From Prochlorococcus sp. AG-402-A21 (GTDB taxonomy: Bacteria; Cyanobacteriota; Cyanobacteriia; PCC-6307; Cyanobiaceae): DNA of 58,607 nucleotides. The first letter of the stretch is position 1; every line of letters starts with the position of its first letter. The notes under the pieces were generated by a model. That model did not search any database, had not been told where the DNA came from, and saw only the letters and a program-made list of their open reading frames with translations. The stretch is taken from contig QCHI01000009.1 of assembly GCA_003279655.1 (NCBI GenBank), positions 1-58,607 of the forward strand, in the 5' to 3' direction. This document shows, in pieces, positions 21,828 through 33,744 of the stretch. Made by a program: the position numbers and the translations under genes.

Positions 21828-22985
21828 TTATAGTTTTTTATTTCCAATACAAAGATGTTTATATAATTCAGAAATAATTTTCTTGTTTGCAGCAGGGAAA
21901 GGATAATCATTAAGTTTCTCTGGAGACACCCAAAGTAATTTTTGACTAGCTAAAGGTTTTGGCTCTCCTGAGATCCATTCACAAATATGAACGGTAAAAT
22001 AAAATTTTTTGTGAGTATAAGCGTGTTCAAAAGATAAAAGCTTTTCTCCAACTTTGACAATAATCCCAAGCTCCTCTTTCAATTCTCGCTCGATAGTTTT
22101 TTGAATAGATTCGCCGGGGATTTTTTTTCCTCCTGGAAATTCCCACATTCCACCCATACTGGAACTTTCCAATCGCTGGTCTATCAGGCATTCACCTTTG
22201 TTATTAAAAACAACCCCAATGCCAATTTCTTGAAAAGGCTTTATTTTTGTCATTTCTTTTGTAGGAAAATCTTCAGGATCGTACTTCGTATAAGAAACAC
22301 AAAAATTTTGTAGTGGGCAAGAAGTACAACTTGGTTTTTTGGGAGTACAAATAATTGCCCCTAAGTCCATCAAAGCCTGATTACAATCCCGTGGACTTCC
22401 CATTGAAATTAATAACGAGCTAAATTCCCATAATTTTTTTTCATCTTTAATAGATTTCCTCTCAATAGCTAACAATCTAGATAAAATTCTTTTTACATTC
22501 CCATCTAAGATTGGGGTTGGCAGGTCAAAGGCAGATGAAATAATACTACCTGCAGTACTTCTACCAATACCAGGAAGAGACATCCACTGATCTATTCTAT
22601 GAGGCCAAGCATGTGGATCTTGATCTATGCTTTTGCCAACAAATTCAACTAATTTTTTTGAGGATTGATGTATTCGATTCGCACGTGAATAATAGCCAAG
22701 ACCTTGCCATATCATTAGAACATTCTCTAAATCATCCTCTGCTAAAGAAGTCAAAGAAGGAAAAACCTTCATCCATTTTTCCCAGTAAGGAATAACGACC
22801 TTCAACTGGGTCTGCTGAAGCATTACCTCTGCGATCCAAATCTCATAAGGAGATATACTTTCACCTAATTGAGGAATAGAACCATCTTTCTTTAATTTCC
22901 AAGGTATCCAGTATCTACCATTTAACTTAAACCATTCCAGCAGTGAATTTTGGATATCTTGAGGAGAATCAATAATACCCATCAA
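21828..22985 (-). CDS. mutY: A/G-specific adenine glycosylase MutY
   Basis: MutY removes adenine mispaired with 8-oxoguanine. The 385-residue protein has the HhH-GPD domain (EVMLQQTQLKVVIPYWEKW, WQGLGYYSRANRIH, SLPGIGRSTAGSI with the helix-hairpin-helix and the downstream catalytic Asp in PILDGNVKR). The 4Fe-4S ligands are in CTPKKPSCTSCPLQNFC, and a C-terminal NUDIX-like domain recognises 8-oxoG (GGKKIPGESIQ..RELKEELGI). The NUDIX box is unusually intact for MutY. It is divergent from the alpha/beta hydrolase gene. Confidence 0.94.
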   Translation of the reverse strand: MMGIIDSPQDIQNSLLEWFKLNGRYWIPWKLKKDGSIPQLGESISPYEIWIAEVMLQQTQLKVVIPYWEKWMKVFPSLTSLAEDDLENVLMIWQGLGYYSRANRIHQSSKKLVEFVGKSIDQDPHAWPHRIDQWMSLPGIGRSTAGSIISSAFDLPTPILDGNVKRILSRLLAIERKSIKDEKKLWEFSSLLISMGSPRDCNQALMDLGAIICTPKKPSCTSCPLQNFCVSYTKYDPEDFPTKEMTKIKPFQEIGIGVVFNNKGECLIDQRLESSSMGGMWEFPGGKKIPGESIQKTIERELKEELGIIVKVGEKLLSFEHAYTHKKFYFTVHICEWISGEPKPLASQKLLWVSPEKLNDYPFPAANKKIISELYKHLCIGNKKL

Positions 22986-23036
22986 AATAAATTAAACTTC
23001 AATATAATGTTTTTCAATAATATCATTTTTTTAATA

Positions 23037-23077
23037 GTTTTAGCTATTCAAATTAATACTTTTTGAATAGCTAAAAC
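23037..23077. promoter_or_regulatory. Perfect 16-bp hairpin in the mutY / hydrolase divergent region
   Basis: The arms 23037-23052 and 23062-23077 are perfectly complementary (gttttagctattcaaa and its complement) with a 9-base loop. It lies between two divergent genes, so it is not needed as a terminator of either annotated gene. It could be an operator, the terminator of an unannotated short transcript, or a 5' leader structure of the hydrolase mRNA. Confidence 0.5.
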
Positions 23078-23087
23078 ATCGAATAAT

Positions 23088-23165
23088 ATGACTAAAGAAA
23101 TTATTGACTTTACCAAAGATATATCTTTAAGTAAAAATAATTCATATACTTCCCTAAAAATATGA
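23088..23165 (+). CDS. Possible 25-codon leader ORF coupled to the hydrolase
   Basis: ATG at 23088 opens a 25-codon frame (MTKEIIDFTKDISLSKNNS..) whose stop overlaps the hydrolase start as ATGA (23162-23165). Such an overlap commonly couples translation. No homology is recognised, and AT-rich DNA gives such frames by chance. It may instead be the remnant of a longer N-terminus in another frame. Confidence 0.3.
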   Translation: MTKEIIDFTKDISLSKNNSYTSLKI

Positions 23166-24061
23166 AGCAATTCTGGAATTGGAAAAATTATCAAATTGCA
23201 TGGCAAGTGGAAGATAGATATGATAAATCTGAACTTGCAATAGTTTTAATTCATGGTTTTGGAGCCTGTAAAGATCATTGGAGATTCAATCAAAAAAATA
23301 TTAGCTCAATTGCACCATGCTATGCATTAGATTTAGTAGGGTTTGGAGATAGTAGTAAACCAAATTCACAGATTTCATATGAAAAGAAAACCTCTTCAAA
23401 TTTCAACTATTGTTTTGATAATTGGAGTCAACAAGTTTATGATTTCTGTAACGAAATAGTTAAAAAACCTGTATTACTAATAGGAAATTCTATTGGTGGA
23501 GTAATTGCATTAAATGCATCAAAAAAATTATCTACAAAATGCTTAGGTGTTGTATTGATTAATTGTGCTCAGAGAACAATGGATGATAAGCGACTAGCAG
23601 AGCAATCATTATTAATGAGACTTCTTAGACCAGTGATTAAAACCTTAGTAAGGCAACGAATTTTAAGTTCAAACATTTTTAAAAATGCTGCAAATCTAAC
23701 TTTTATTGAAAAGATTTTAAAAGTAGCTTATCCAAGTGGAAGTAATGTTGATGAAGAGCTAATCAATACACTCTTCAAACCAACACAAGGTAAAGGAGCA
23801 CCTGAAGCTTTCAGGGGATTTATTAATTTATTTGATGATTATCTCGCTCCAGATCTACTAAAACAAATTAATAGTCCAGTACATTTAATCTGGGGTGAAA
23901 AAGATCCATGGGAACCTCTAAAAGAAGCTCAAAAATGGTATGAAACTTTTGAATGTATAAAATCTTTAGATATTATTCCTGAAGCTGGGCATTGCCCCCA
24001 TGATGAGATGCCTGAAAAAGTAAATCCTATTCTTAAAAAAATCATTCAAGAAGCCATATAA
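23162..24061 (+). CDS. Alpha/beta hydrolase
   Basis: The 299-residue alpha/beta-hydrolase fold protein has the oxyanion-hole motif LIHGFGACKDHW, the nucleophile elbow LIGNSIGGVIAL (Ser), the acid in WGEKDPWEP (Asp) and the base in EAGHCPHDEMPEKV (His). The cap region carries AQRTMDDKRLAEQ. The overall pattern resembles plant/cyanobacterial pheophytinase-like or haloalkane-dehalogenase-like hydrolases. The substrate is unknown. Its 3' end overlaps the convergent sigma-factor gene by 16 bases. Confidence 0.88.
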   Translation: MKQFWNWKNYQIAWQVEDRYDKSELAIVLIHGFGACKDHWRFNQKNISSIAPCYALDLVGFGDSSKPNSQISYEKKTSSNFNYCFDNWSQQVYDFCNEIVKKPVLLIGNSIGGVIALNASKKLSTKCLGVVLINCAQRTMDDKRLAEQSLLMRLLRPVIKTLVRQRILSSNIFKNAANLTFIEKILKVAYPSGSNVDEELINTLFKPTQGKGAPEAFRGFINLFDDYLAPDLLKQINSPVHLIWGEKDPWEPLKEAQKWYETFECIKSLDIIPEAGHCPHDEMPEKVNPILKKIIQEAI

Positions 24062-25053
24062 GCGTGAACTGAATCTCCAGATTTTCTTAAACCACGCAAA
24101 CCATCTCTTTCTAAATTTCTGACTCGATCTCTACTGATACCCAAAACCCTGCCAATTCCTGTAAGACTCATAGGGTCATCCCCATCCATACCGTATCTCA
24201 TTCTTAAAACGCGGTTTTGTAATTCAGGCAATTGTTCGAGTAATGTTTCTAAATCACCCTTCATACAATCACTTTCAATTTGCTCAGAAGGCATATCAAT
24301 TTCGTTAGACAATAAGTCTAATAAAATAGTATCTTCTCCATCACCAATTTTAGTTTCCAAGCTAACAGGCTGACCAGCTCTACTCATTAGATCTTTAACA
24401 TCACTTTCTGGTAACTCAACATATTCAGATAATTCTTTCAAAGTTGGAGTTCTAGAGAGTTCTTGACTTAATTCTCTTTGACCTTTTTTCAATTTATTTA
24501 GCATTTCAGTTATATGAATAGGAAGTCTTATAGATCTACTCTTTTCAGCAATTGCCCGTGTAATACCCTGACGAATCCACCAATAAGCATAAGTTGAAAA
24601 CTTATATCCACGAGTGGGATCAAATTTTTCAACTCCTCGAACTAAGCCAATGGTTCCTTCTTGGATCAGATCTAATAATTCCATATTTCTTTTGGTATAT
24701 TTCTTGGCAACGCTTACAACTAAACGAAGATTGGCTGCAACCATTCTTTCTTTTGCTCTTCTTCCACTTTTCAATTTCTTTTTCAATTGAAGTGGAGAAA
24801 TTCCAGCCTTATCAGCGAAGAAGTTAATTTCAGGTTTTTCCCCTAAATCACTTTCCAGTTGGGATTCAAGATTTTCGAGAACCATAAGATCTTGAACCTG
24901 TCTTCCTAATGTTATTTCTTGCTCATGGGATAACAAAGGGACCCTTCCAATATCTCTAAGGTAGGAACGAACCAAATCTATATCAGTTGCAGATCTTGCA
25001 GCAGTAGCAGCAGATGGATTTTTAACCTGGATAGCCTCTACTGCCATTGTCAT
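24046..25053 (-). CDS. RNA polymerase sigma factor, group 2 (RpoD-like)
   Basis: The 335-residue sigma-70 family protein has region 1.2 (DLVRSYLRDIGRVPLLSHEQE), region 2 (NLRLVVSVAKKY, LDLIQEGTIGLVRGVEKFDP, FSTYAYWWIRQGITRAI), region 3 and region 4 with LGISRDRVRNLERDGLRGLR. It lacks the long N-terminal extension of the primary factor, so it is one of the non-essential group 2 sigma factors of cyanobacteria (SigB/C/D/E type) used in stress or diel responses. Which one cannot be assigned from sequence alone. Confidence 0.92.
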   Translation of the reverse strand: MTMAVEAIQVKNPSAATAARSATDIDLVRSYLRDIGRVPLLSHEQEITLGRQVQDLMVLENLESQLESDLGEKPEINFFADKAGISPLQLKKKLKSGRRAKERMVAANLRLVVSVAKKYTKRNMELLDLIQEGTIGLVRGVEKFDPTRGYKFSTYAYWWIRQGITRAIAEKSRSIRLPIHITEMLNKLKKGQRELSQELSRTPTLKELSEYVELPESDVKDLMSRAGQPVSLETKIGDGEDTILLDLLSNEIDMPSEQIESDCMKGDLETLLEQLPELQNRVLRMRYGMDGDDPMSLTGIGRVLGISRDRVRNLERDGLRGLRKSGDSVHAYMAS

Positions 25054-25153
25054 GGGTTTGTTGAGTTTTGTGAAGCTTACTACTAAGAATTGTAAAGATC
25101 AATTAAGTAGAGCTCGGCTTTCCGAACTTTGAGTAAAAACACTCATTCGTCTT

Positions 25154-26563
25154 CTATGCCAATCTCCCTAAAAGCCAAGAAGCTGTTTTCAAATAAATCA
25201 ATACCCCTGCAACATCTGTAGCGGTAGTGATAAATGGAGCAGACATTAAAGCAGGATCCAAACCCATCCGATCAAAAAACAAAGGCAATGACGCCCCTGC
25301 AGTAGCCGCAAGAGTTGTAATAGCAATTAAGCTGATTCCTACAGCTGTTGCGACCAAAGGTCCCTGTCCTTGCCACCAAGCAAAAGGCACAACAAACACA
25401 GCCATCAAAACCCCAAGCAAAGCTCCTGCCAATGCTTCTTTTGCGATAGCCCTAAAAAGACCAAGCCGCTGAATTCGTTGAGTACTCAAACCTCGAATAA
25501 CAACCGTTGAACTTTGAGCTCCAACATTGCCCCCTGCACCAATTAATAGAGGAATGAAAGCCGTCAATAAAACTACTTGCTTTAAAACCTCGTCATTCAT
25601 AGCAATAACTTGGGTGGTTAATCCATTAGCCAAAACCAAAACAGCAAGCCAGACGATACGGCGTCTAGCCACAACAAATAAATTGCTCTGGAAGTAATCA
25701 TCTTCATCTCCAGCTTGAACGGCACCAGCCGCGTATATATCCCTCGTTGCCTCTTGTTCAATAACATCAATAACATCATCAACGGTGACAATACCAACAA
25801 GTCTTTTTTCAAGGTCCACAACAGGTAAAGCTAGAAAGTCATATCTTTGAATTGCTCTTGCAACCTCTTCTTGATCAGTATCTGTTCTGACATTAACAAC
25901 TTCTCGAGTCATCACTTCACCAATTAGCGACTCAGGGTCCGCAACCACTAAGTCTCTTAAAGATAAAATTCCTGTTAAGTGCCGCTCTTTATCAGTTACA
26001 TAAAGGCTATAAATTGTCTCTGAAAAAGTAGCTCTTTGTCTAACAAGTTTTAAGGCTTGAGAGACACTAAGAAATTCTTTAAGATCTATAAATTCTGTGG
26101 TCATTAATCTGCCAGCTGTTTCAGATTCATAACCCAAAAGCTGGGCAGTCACTCGTCTTTCTGAAGGACTAAGCTCTGAAAGTAATCGTCTAACAACTTT
26201 TGCAGGCAACTCATCAAAAAGGCGTACACGGTCATCAGGTGACATCTCCTCCACCAAGTCCAGTACTTCATTCGATCTCAATCGATCTAAAAGATTTTGT
26301 TGAACTGAAGGATCTAAATATTCGTAAACCTCAATAGCTTCATTTTTATTTAAAAGCCTAAAAGCCAAGGCCTGCAATATCATTGGCAATGTCCCTATTG
26401 CCTGAGCAATGTCAACAGGCTGAACAGGACTTAGAAGAGATTTAACACCATCGTAATTCCCAGCAGAAAGCATTGCCTCTAATTGATGTGCAACTGCTTC
26501 AGCGACCAAACTACCATTGGCCAAAGATTGAGTCTCAGTTGATGCCCCTAATTGTTCATTCAT
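25154..26563 (-). CDS. mgtE: Magnesium transporter MgtE
   Basis: MgtE is a Mg2+ channel gated by cytoplasmic Mg2+. The 469-residue protein has the N-terminal superhelical MgtE_N domain (with SPDDRVRLFDELPAKVVRRLL), a pair of CBS domains (SLYVTDKERHLTGILSLRDL and LPVVDLEKRLVGIVTVDDV) and a C-terminal pore domain of about five helices with the signature PLLIGAGGNVGAQSS. The order and length are typical. In cyanobacteria a Mg2+ supply role is linked to chlorophyll and Rubisco. It stands alone, about 100 bases upstream of the sigma-factor start. Confidence 0.95.
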   Translation of the reverse strand: MNEQLGASTETQSLANGSLVAEAVAHQLEAMLSAGNYDGVKSLLSPVQPVDIAQAIGTLPMILQALAFRLLNKNEAIEVYEYLDPSVQQNLLDRLRSNEVLDLVEEMSPDDRVRLFDELPAKVVRRLLSELSPSERRVTAQLLGYESETAGRLMTTEFIDLKEFLSVSQALKLVRQRATFSETIYSLYVTDKERHLTGILSLRDLVVADPESLIGEVMTREVVNVRTDTDQEEVARAIQRYDFLALPVVDLEKRLVGIVTVDDVIDVIEQEATRDIYAAGAVQAGDEDDYFQSNLFVVARRRIVWLAVLVLANGLTTQVIAMNDEVLKQVVLLTAFIPLLIGAGGNVGAQSSTVVIRGLSTQRIQRLGLFRAIAKEALAGALLGVLMAVFVVPFAWWQGQGPLVATAVGISLIAITTLAATAGASLPLFFDRMGLDPALMSAPFITTATDVAGVLIYLKTASWLLGRLA

Positions 26564-26626
26564 ATTCAGAGCAGCAAGCCTCTATTATTTTATTGCTAAC
26601 TGCCATTTTTTTTTACTTCGATATCC

Positions 26627-27103
26627 ATGTCCGTAAATATCAGCCAAGTTGAGGTCTTCTCTTTCGAAAATGAAAAAATCACTTTTGATCTTTTCAAAGG
26701 AGATGTCTTATTAATTGTCAATGTCGCTAGCAAGTGCGGATTTACTAAGCAATATGAAGGTCTACAGAATCTTCAAAATAAATACCAATCAAAAGGATTT
26801 AGAGTTTTAGGCTTTCCATGTAATGACTTTGGTAACCAAGAACCTGGAGAGTTAGAAGAAATTAAGCAATTTTGCTCAATCTCCTATGGAGCAAACTTCA
26901 AACTATTCCAAAAAGTTCATGCCAAAGGTAAAACAACAGAACCCTTTACAACCTTGAACAAAGTCAATCCAGCAGGCGACGTTGAGTGGAACTTTGAAAA
27001 ATTTGTGATTAATAGAAAAGGAGAGGCCATAGCAAGATTTAAAAGTTCAGTAGAACCAGAAAGTATGGAAATTACAAAATTAATTGAAGAATTGCTAGAT
27101 TAA
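26627..27103 (+). CDS. Glutathione peroxidase-like peroxidase
   Basis: The 158-residue thioredoxin-fold peroxidase reduces H2O2 or lipid hydroperoxides. The peroxidatic Cys is in VASKCGFTKQYEGL, where vertebrate enzymes have selenocysteine. The other tetrad residues appear in GFPCNDFGNQEPG and VEWNFEKFVI. The GFPCNDFGNQ cysteine is a possible resolving residue, which fits thioredoxin as the real donor. It converges on the crcB pair, overlapping by 4 bases. Confidence 0.93.
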   Translation: MSVNISQVEVFSFENEKITFDLFKGDVLLIVNVASKCGFTKQYEGLQNLQNKYQSKGFRVLGFPCNDFGNQEPGELEEIKQFCSISYGANFKLFQKVHAKGKTTEPFTTLNKVNPAGDVEWNFEKFVINRKGEAIARFKSSVEPESMEITKLIEELLD

Positions 27104-27444
27104 ATATTTATTTTCTTAGCTAATAAATGTCCAAAACCAACAGCAAAACATCCAATTAAGACTGTCAAAATTGAATTTAAAAAAAATAATTTATACGAAC
27201 CTTGACTTATTAAGTTAAATAAATATAAAGACCAACCACTAAATGTAGTAAGCGATCCACAAAATCCAAATCCAAACATCAATTTATACTTCTTTGAAAT
27301 AAGCAACGAATTTATAAATCCTAGTAAAAAACATCCAATCATATTGACGATGAAAATTTCATCGATTTTCCATCGTATTATAGCCGCAGGGACAGCCCCT
27401 AGTGTAATCCAAAAAAAACTATTATTTTTGAAAAAATTATCCAT
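27100..27444 (-). CDS. crcB: CrcB/Fluc fluoride exporter subunit (second)
   Basis: The 114-residue four-helix membrane protein is of the Fluc family, which exports F- as a dual-topology dimer. The signature GFCGSLTTFSGW and the Asn-containing helix FIVNMIGCFLLGF are present. It directly abuts the other crcB gene (27445). Adjacent non-identical CrcB genes usually form obligate heterodimers with opposite topologies. It is the last gene of the gyrB-SH3-crcB-crcB group. Confidence 0.9.
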   Translation of the reverse strand: MDNFFKNNSFFWITLGAVPAAIIRWKIDEIFIVNMIGCFLLGFINSLLISKKYKLMFGFGFCGSLTTFSGWSLYLFNLISQGSYKLFFLNSILTVLIGCFAVGFGHLLAKKINI

Positions 27445-27823
27445 TTATTGATTGCCCAAATATAGACCAAATGCTAAAGAAATTATTCCTAAAAACATAG
27501 AAATAAAAAATAATCTTAAGGCACTAAAAAATTTAAATTCTAAAAAAGTATTGCATATTTCATAAACAAATGTAGAAAAAGTACTCAAGCTTCCTAACAA
27601 ACCAATGGAAAAAAATAATATTAATTTATAAGAAAAATCATAAGAACTAATCCGTGGCACAATTGAAAGGAAAATACCAAGTAGGAAAGAAGAAAAAGTA
27701 TTAATTATTAAAATAGCAAAATCATTAATTAAAAAAAATTTTTTTAATTTTTCATAAATTATAAATCTAAAATTAACCCCCAAAACTGCTCCAAAAGAAA
27801 CTAATAATATATCTTGGAATTGA

Positions 27824-27837
<14 letters not shown>
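27445..27837 (-). CDS. crcB: CrcB/Fluc fluoride exporter subunit (first)
   Basis: The 130-residue four-helix Fluc subunit has the signature GLLGSLSTFSTF and helix 2 LIINTFSSFLLGIF. It overlaps the upstream SH3-protein gene by 14 bases and abuts the second crcB with no gap, so the two are expected to be made together and pair as a heterodimer. Both contain the conserved polar track and the Phe residues of the F- pathway (STFS). No fluoride riboswitch is visible upstream, because the upstream gene overlaps. Confidence 0.9.
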
Positions 27838-30171
<2,334 letters not shown>

Positions 30172-30301
30172 TTAGCCGAAACCTTTCCCGAAATTTCAAT
30201 TTAACATTGGTATTACGGAAAGTCTTAGGAAAAATTTCAAAACCAAATCAAAAAATCTAATTTCATGCAATTACTGCTAATAAACCCCCTGAAAGACAAT
30301 T

Positions 30302-31204
30302 ATGCAACCCATTCATAAGCCTCTTGTAATAGCCATTATGGGACCAACTGCCAGCGGCAAAACTGAGCTTGCAATTGATATTGCACAAAAAATCAATTCC
30401 AATATTCATAATGTCGATTCTCGCCAAATCTATATTGATATGGACATTGGCACTGCAAAGCCAACAAAAGCTCAACAAAAACAAGTAAAACATTTTCTCA
30501 TTGATCTTTGCCTACCATCTAAACCGATCAATCTTCATGAATTCCAATCAATAGCCAGAACATCTATGGAGAGAGACTTGAAAAAAGAAGGTTTCACTTT
30601 ACTTGTAGGAGGAAGTGGCTTATATCTTCAAGCCTTAATTGGAGGACTTAATCCTCCAGCGGTACCTCCTCAAAAATTCTTAAGAGATCAACTTGAAAAC
30701 ATCGATAAAACCGAGCGACATCAATTATTAACGTGTTGTGACCCTTTTGCGGCTGAGAGAATACATCCAGAAGACACAATCAGAACAATTCGAGCTCTTG
30801 AAGTTTTTTATGCAACAGGAAAAATGTTTTCGAAGCAAAAAAACATGAGGCCTACTCCTTGGAGAGTTTTGGAACTTGGATTAAATCCTGAGAAATTAAT
30901 CACTAGAATCCAACGTAGAACTGAAGAAATGTATAAAAAAGGGTTAATAGAAGAAACAGAAAATTTGATCAATAAATATGGCAATGATTTAAAGTTGCTT
31001 AAAACTATTGGATATGGTGAAGCAAGGTCTATGATTAATGGAAAGATTAATTATGAGGAGGCTTTAGAAATAACAATTAAACGAACCTGCCAATTAGCCA
31101 AAAGACAAAAAACTTGGTTTAGAAATAAGCATAATTCTAAATTGCTAAATGAAGATAATGCATTACCTGAAGCTTTATCTTATATCTATGAGTTTCTGAG
31201 TTGA
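30302..31204 (+). CDS. miaA: tRNA dimethylallyltransferase MiaA
   Basis: MiaA adds the dimethylallyl group to A37 of UNN-decoding tRNAs. The 300-residue protein has the P-loop [15 protein letters not shown], the [17 protein letters not shown] block, [14 protein letters not shown], and the late FRNKHN region for tRNA binding. The length is normal. It is followed by infC on the same strand after 60 bases. Confidence 0.95.
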   Translation: MQPIHKPLVIAIMGPTASGKTELAIDIAQKINSNIHNVDSRQIYIDMDIGTAKPTKAQQKQVKHFLIDLCLPSKPINLHEFQSIARTSMERDLKKEGFTLLVGGSGLYLQALIGGLNPPAVPPQKFLRDQLENIDKTERHQLLTCCDPFAAERIHPEDTIRTIRALEVFYATGKMFSKQKNMRPTPWRVLELGLNPEKLITRIQRRTEEMYKKGLIEETENLINKYGNDLKLLKTIGYGEARSMINGKINYEEALEITIKRTCQLAKRQKTWFRNKHNSKLLNEDNALPEALSYIYEFLS

Positions 31205-31264
31205 TTACTTTAAATATGCTTAGAATTAGATTAAAAATTACTCTCCACAGAAATTAACCACTGA

Positions 31265-31873
31265 ATGCCACCACGTCCCCGTTTTGATCGTCGCGCTCCG
31301 GAAAGAGAGCTTCCCAATATTAATGAGAGAATCAGCTATTCTGATTTGAGAGTCGTTGATTCAGATGGCACACAGCTTGGTGTCATCAGCCGAGAGGAAG
31401 CGCTAGAAGTCGCTAAAGAGAGAGAACTCGATCTTGTTCTAGTAAGTGAAAAAGCTACTCCTCCGGTATGCCGAATAATGAATTATGGGAAATTTAAGTT
31501 TGAACAAGAAAAAAAAGCAAAAGAAGCCAAGAAAAAATCTCATCAAACTGAAGTTAAAGAAGTAAAAATGAGGTACAAAATTGACCAGCATGATTATCAA
31601 GTCCGTATTAGTCAGGCAACTAGATTTTTAAAGGCTGGAGATAAAGTCAAATGCACGGTTATATTTAGAGGCCGCGAAATTCAACATACTGCTCTAGCAG
31701 AAACTCTTCTACAAAGAATGGCCAAGGATTTGGAAGAAAAAGCAGAAGTACAACAGTCACCTAAAAGAGAAGGAAGAAATATGATTATGTTTTTAACTCC
31801 TCGTAAAACTCCTCTTCTAAAGAAAGAACAAGAAACAACTGAACCAAAAAAAGCTTTGAGAACAATTAATTAA
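31265..31873 (+). CDS. infC: Translation initiation factor IF-3
   Basis: IF-3 binds the 30S subunit and proofreads start codon selection. The 202-residue protein has the N-domain ([42 protein letters not shown]), a lysine-rich linker helix ([18 protein letters not shown]) and the C-domain ([31 protein letters not shown] in part, FRGREIQHT). A charged tail of some 25 residues after the C-domain is longer than in E. coli. The start is ATG, not the rare codon used for autoregulation in enterobacteria. Confidence 0.95.
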   Translation: MPPRPRFDRRAPERELPNINERISYSDLRVVDSDGTQLGVISREEALEVAKERELDLVLVSEKATPPVCRIMNYGKFKFEQEKKAKEAKKKSHQTEVKEVKMRYKIDQHDYQVRISQATRFLKAGDKVKCTVIFRGREIQHTALAETLLQRMAKDLEEKAEVQQSPKREGRNMIMFLTPRKTPLLKKEQETTEPKKALRTIN

Positions 31874-31965
31874 CTTAAACAAACTTTTCATTGGACAAAC
31901 ATTTAATTGTCACTTGTCATTCTATTTATTAGTGTAGCCACATTCACACCTGGCATACATAACGC

Positions 31966-32955
31966 GTGAGATTCCACATACAACAGGAAAGTGAAATACC
32001 TGCATCAAGTCAGTTATATAACCAAATTTGTTTTGCGATTGCAGCGAGACATTATCCCCCTGGGCATAGGTTGCCTAGTACTAGACAACTTGCCATGCAA
32101 ACAGGATTACATCGAAACACTATAAGCAAAGTCTATAGACAGCTAGAGACCGATGGAGTTGTTGAAGCTATTGCAGGATCTGGTATTTATGTTCGGGATC
32201 AGCAAAAACAAAAAGATTTAAGAAGTACCTCTCATTCAATACGAAAAAAAGGTATCCAAGATGTGGACCATGAGGTCCGAAAAAGCATTGATGAACTTTT
32301 AAATGCTGGATGCACCTTGCAGCAAACCAGAGAATTGTTTACTCGTGAAATTGATTGGAGGCTTAGATGTGGAGCACGGTTATTGGTCAGTACTCCCAGA
32401 GAAGATATAGGGGCATCATTGCTTATTGCAGAAGAATTAGCACCTCATTTAGATGTTCCAGTAGAGGTTGTACCAATGGAAGAGCTAGAATGTGTGTTGG
32501 AAAGTTCAAGTAAAGGAACAGTCGTAACTAGCAGATATTTTTTACAACCTTTAGAAGAATTAGCCAAGCGACATCAAGTCAGGGCAGTAGCAGTCGACCT
32601 TAGCGATTTCCAAAAAGAACTCAATATTTTAAAAAAGCTTCGCTCAGGAAGTTGTGTAGGAATAGTGAGTATAAGCCCTGGAATACTTAGAGCAGCAGAA
32701 GTTATATTGCATAGTATGCGCGGTAATGAACTACTTTTAATGACAGCCAATCCAGATGTTGGTAGCCGACTTATAGCTTTACTTAGAGCAGCAAGTCACG
32801 TTATTTGTGATAGCCCTAGCTTACCTGTGATTGAACATACTTTGAGGCAAAATAGATCTCAATTAATGAGAATGCCACAAATTCATTGTGCACAGAAATA
32901 CCTCAGTGACTCTACAATTGAAGAGTTGAGCAAAGAGATTGGTCTTCTCGAGTAA
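31966..32955 (+). CDS. plmA: GntR-family transcriptional regulator, PlmA type
   Basis: The 329-residue protein has an N-terminal GntR winged helix (SSQLYNQICFAIAARHYPPG, LPSTRQLAMQTGLHRNTISK, SGIYVRDQQ) and a cyanobacterial C-terminal domain unlike the aminotransferase or UbiC-type effector domains of other GntR proteins. This matches PlmA, which binds the PII-PipX complex and links nitrogen status to gene control. The start codon is GTG at 31966. It follows infC by 92 bases and precedes cysE by 18 bases. Confidence 0.85.
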   Translation: MRFHIQQESEIPASSQLYNQICFAIAARHYPPGHRLPSTRQLAMQTGLHRNTISKVYRQLETDGVVEAIAGSGIYVRDQQKQKDLRSTSHSIRKKGIQDVDHEVRKSIDELLNAGCTLQQTRELFTREIDWRLRCGARLLVSTPREDIGASLLIAEELAPHLDVPVEVVPMEELECVLESSSKGTVVTSRYFLQPLEELAKRHQVRAVAVDLSDFQKELNILKKLRSGSCVGIVSISPGILRAAEVILHSMRGNELLLMTANPDVGSRLIALLRAASHVICDSPSLPVIEHTLRQNRSQLMRMPQIHCAQKYLSDSTIEELSKEIGLLE

Positions 32956-32973
32956 ACATTGCATTTTAAATCA

Positions 32974-33705
32974 ATGTTTCGATCACTCAGATCAGATTTC
33001 AAAATAATCAAAGAAAGAGATCCTGCAGCTAAAGGAGCTTGGGAAATAATATTGTGCTACCCAGGCTTTCAGGCTTTAGCTGTACATAGAATTAGTCACA
33101 AACTTTGGAAATATAAACTTCCTCTAATTCCAAGAGTGCTCAGTCACCTAACTAGATTTTTTACGGGTGTAGAAATTCATCCAGGTGCAATAATTGGCAA
33201 AGGTGTGTTTATAGATCATGGAATGGGAGTAGTAATTGGAGAAACTAGTGAAATAGGAGACAGGTGTTTGCTATATCAAGGAGTAACTTTGGGCGGGACT
33301 GGAAAAGAAAGTGGTAAAAGACATCCAACTCTTGAGAGCAATGTCGTCGTGGGTGCAGGCGCAAAAGTACTGGGAGGAATTTACGTAGGAACTAACACAA
33401 GAATTGGGGCTGGATCAGTTGTAGTGAAAAATGTTGAGGCGAATAGTACTGTGGTTGGGATTCCAGGACGAATAGTTCATCAAAGTGGAGTAAAAATCAA
33501 CCCTCTAGCTCATTCTGCGTTACCAGATACAGAAGCCAACGTACTAAGGAATCTTATGGAAAGAATCGATCAATTAGAAAATGATATTTTAGGGCTGCAA
33601 GATCTATTAGGAAATATTCAGATCAATAAAAGAGCAGAAAGAGTCAGAGGTGAATCTCAGAATCTTAGGGACAAAGAAATCATTGATTTTATAGGAGATG
33701 ATTAA
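32974..33705 (+). CDS. cysE: Serine O-acetyltransferase
   Basis: CysE acetylates serine with acetyl-CoA, the first step of cysteine synthesis. The 243-residue protein has an alpha-helical N-terminus (IKERDPAAKGAWEIILCYPG) and the left-handed beta-helix of hexapeptide repeats (FIDHGMGVVIGETSEIGD with the catalytic His, LYQGVTLGGTG, GAGAKVLGGIYVG, GAGSVVVKN). The frame opens with TTG 32959, but ATG 32974 (MFRSLRSDFKII) is the conserved family start. It converges on the Wzm-like gene. Confidence 0.95.
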   Translation: MFRSLRSDFKIIKERDPAAKGAWEIILCYPGFQALAVHRISHKLWKYKLPLIPRVLSHLTRFFTGVEIHPGAIIGKGVFIDHGMGVVIGETSEIGDRCLLYQGVTLGGTGKESGKRHPTLESNVVVGAGAKVLGGIYVGTNTRIGAGSVVVKNVEANSTVVGIPGRIVHQSGVKINPLAHSALPDTEANVLRNLMERIDQLENDILGLQDLLGNIQINKRAERVRGESQNLRDKEIIDFIGDD

Positions 33706-33744
33706 ATCAATGCAAAGAATTGATTCTTAATTTTCAGATACAAT

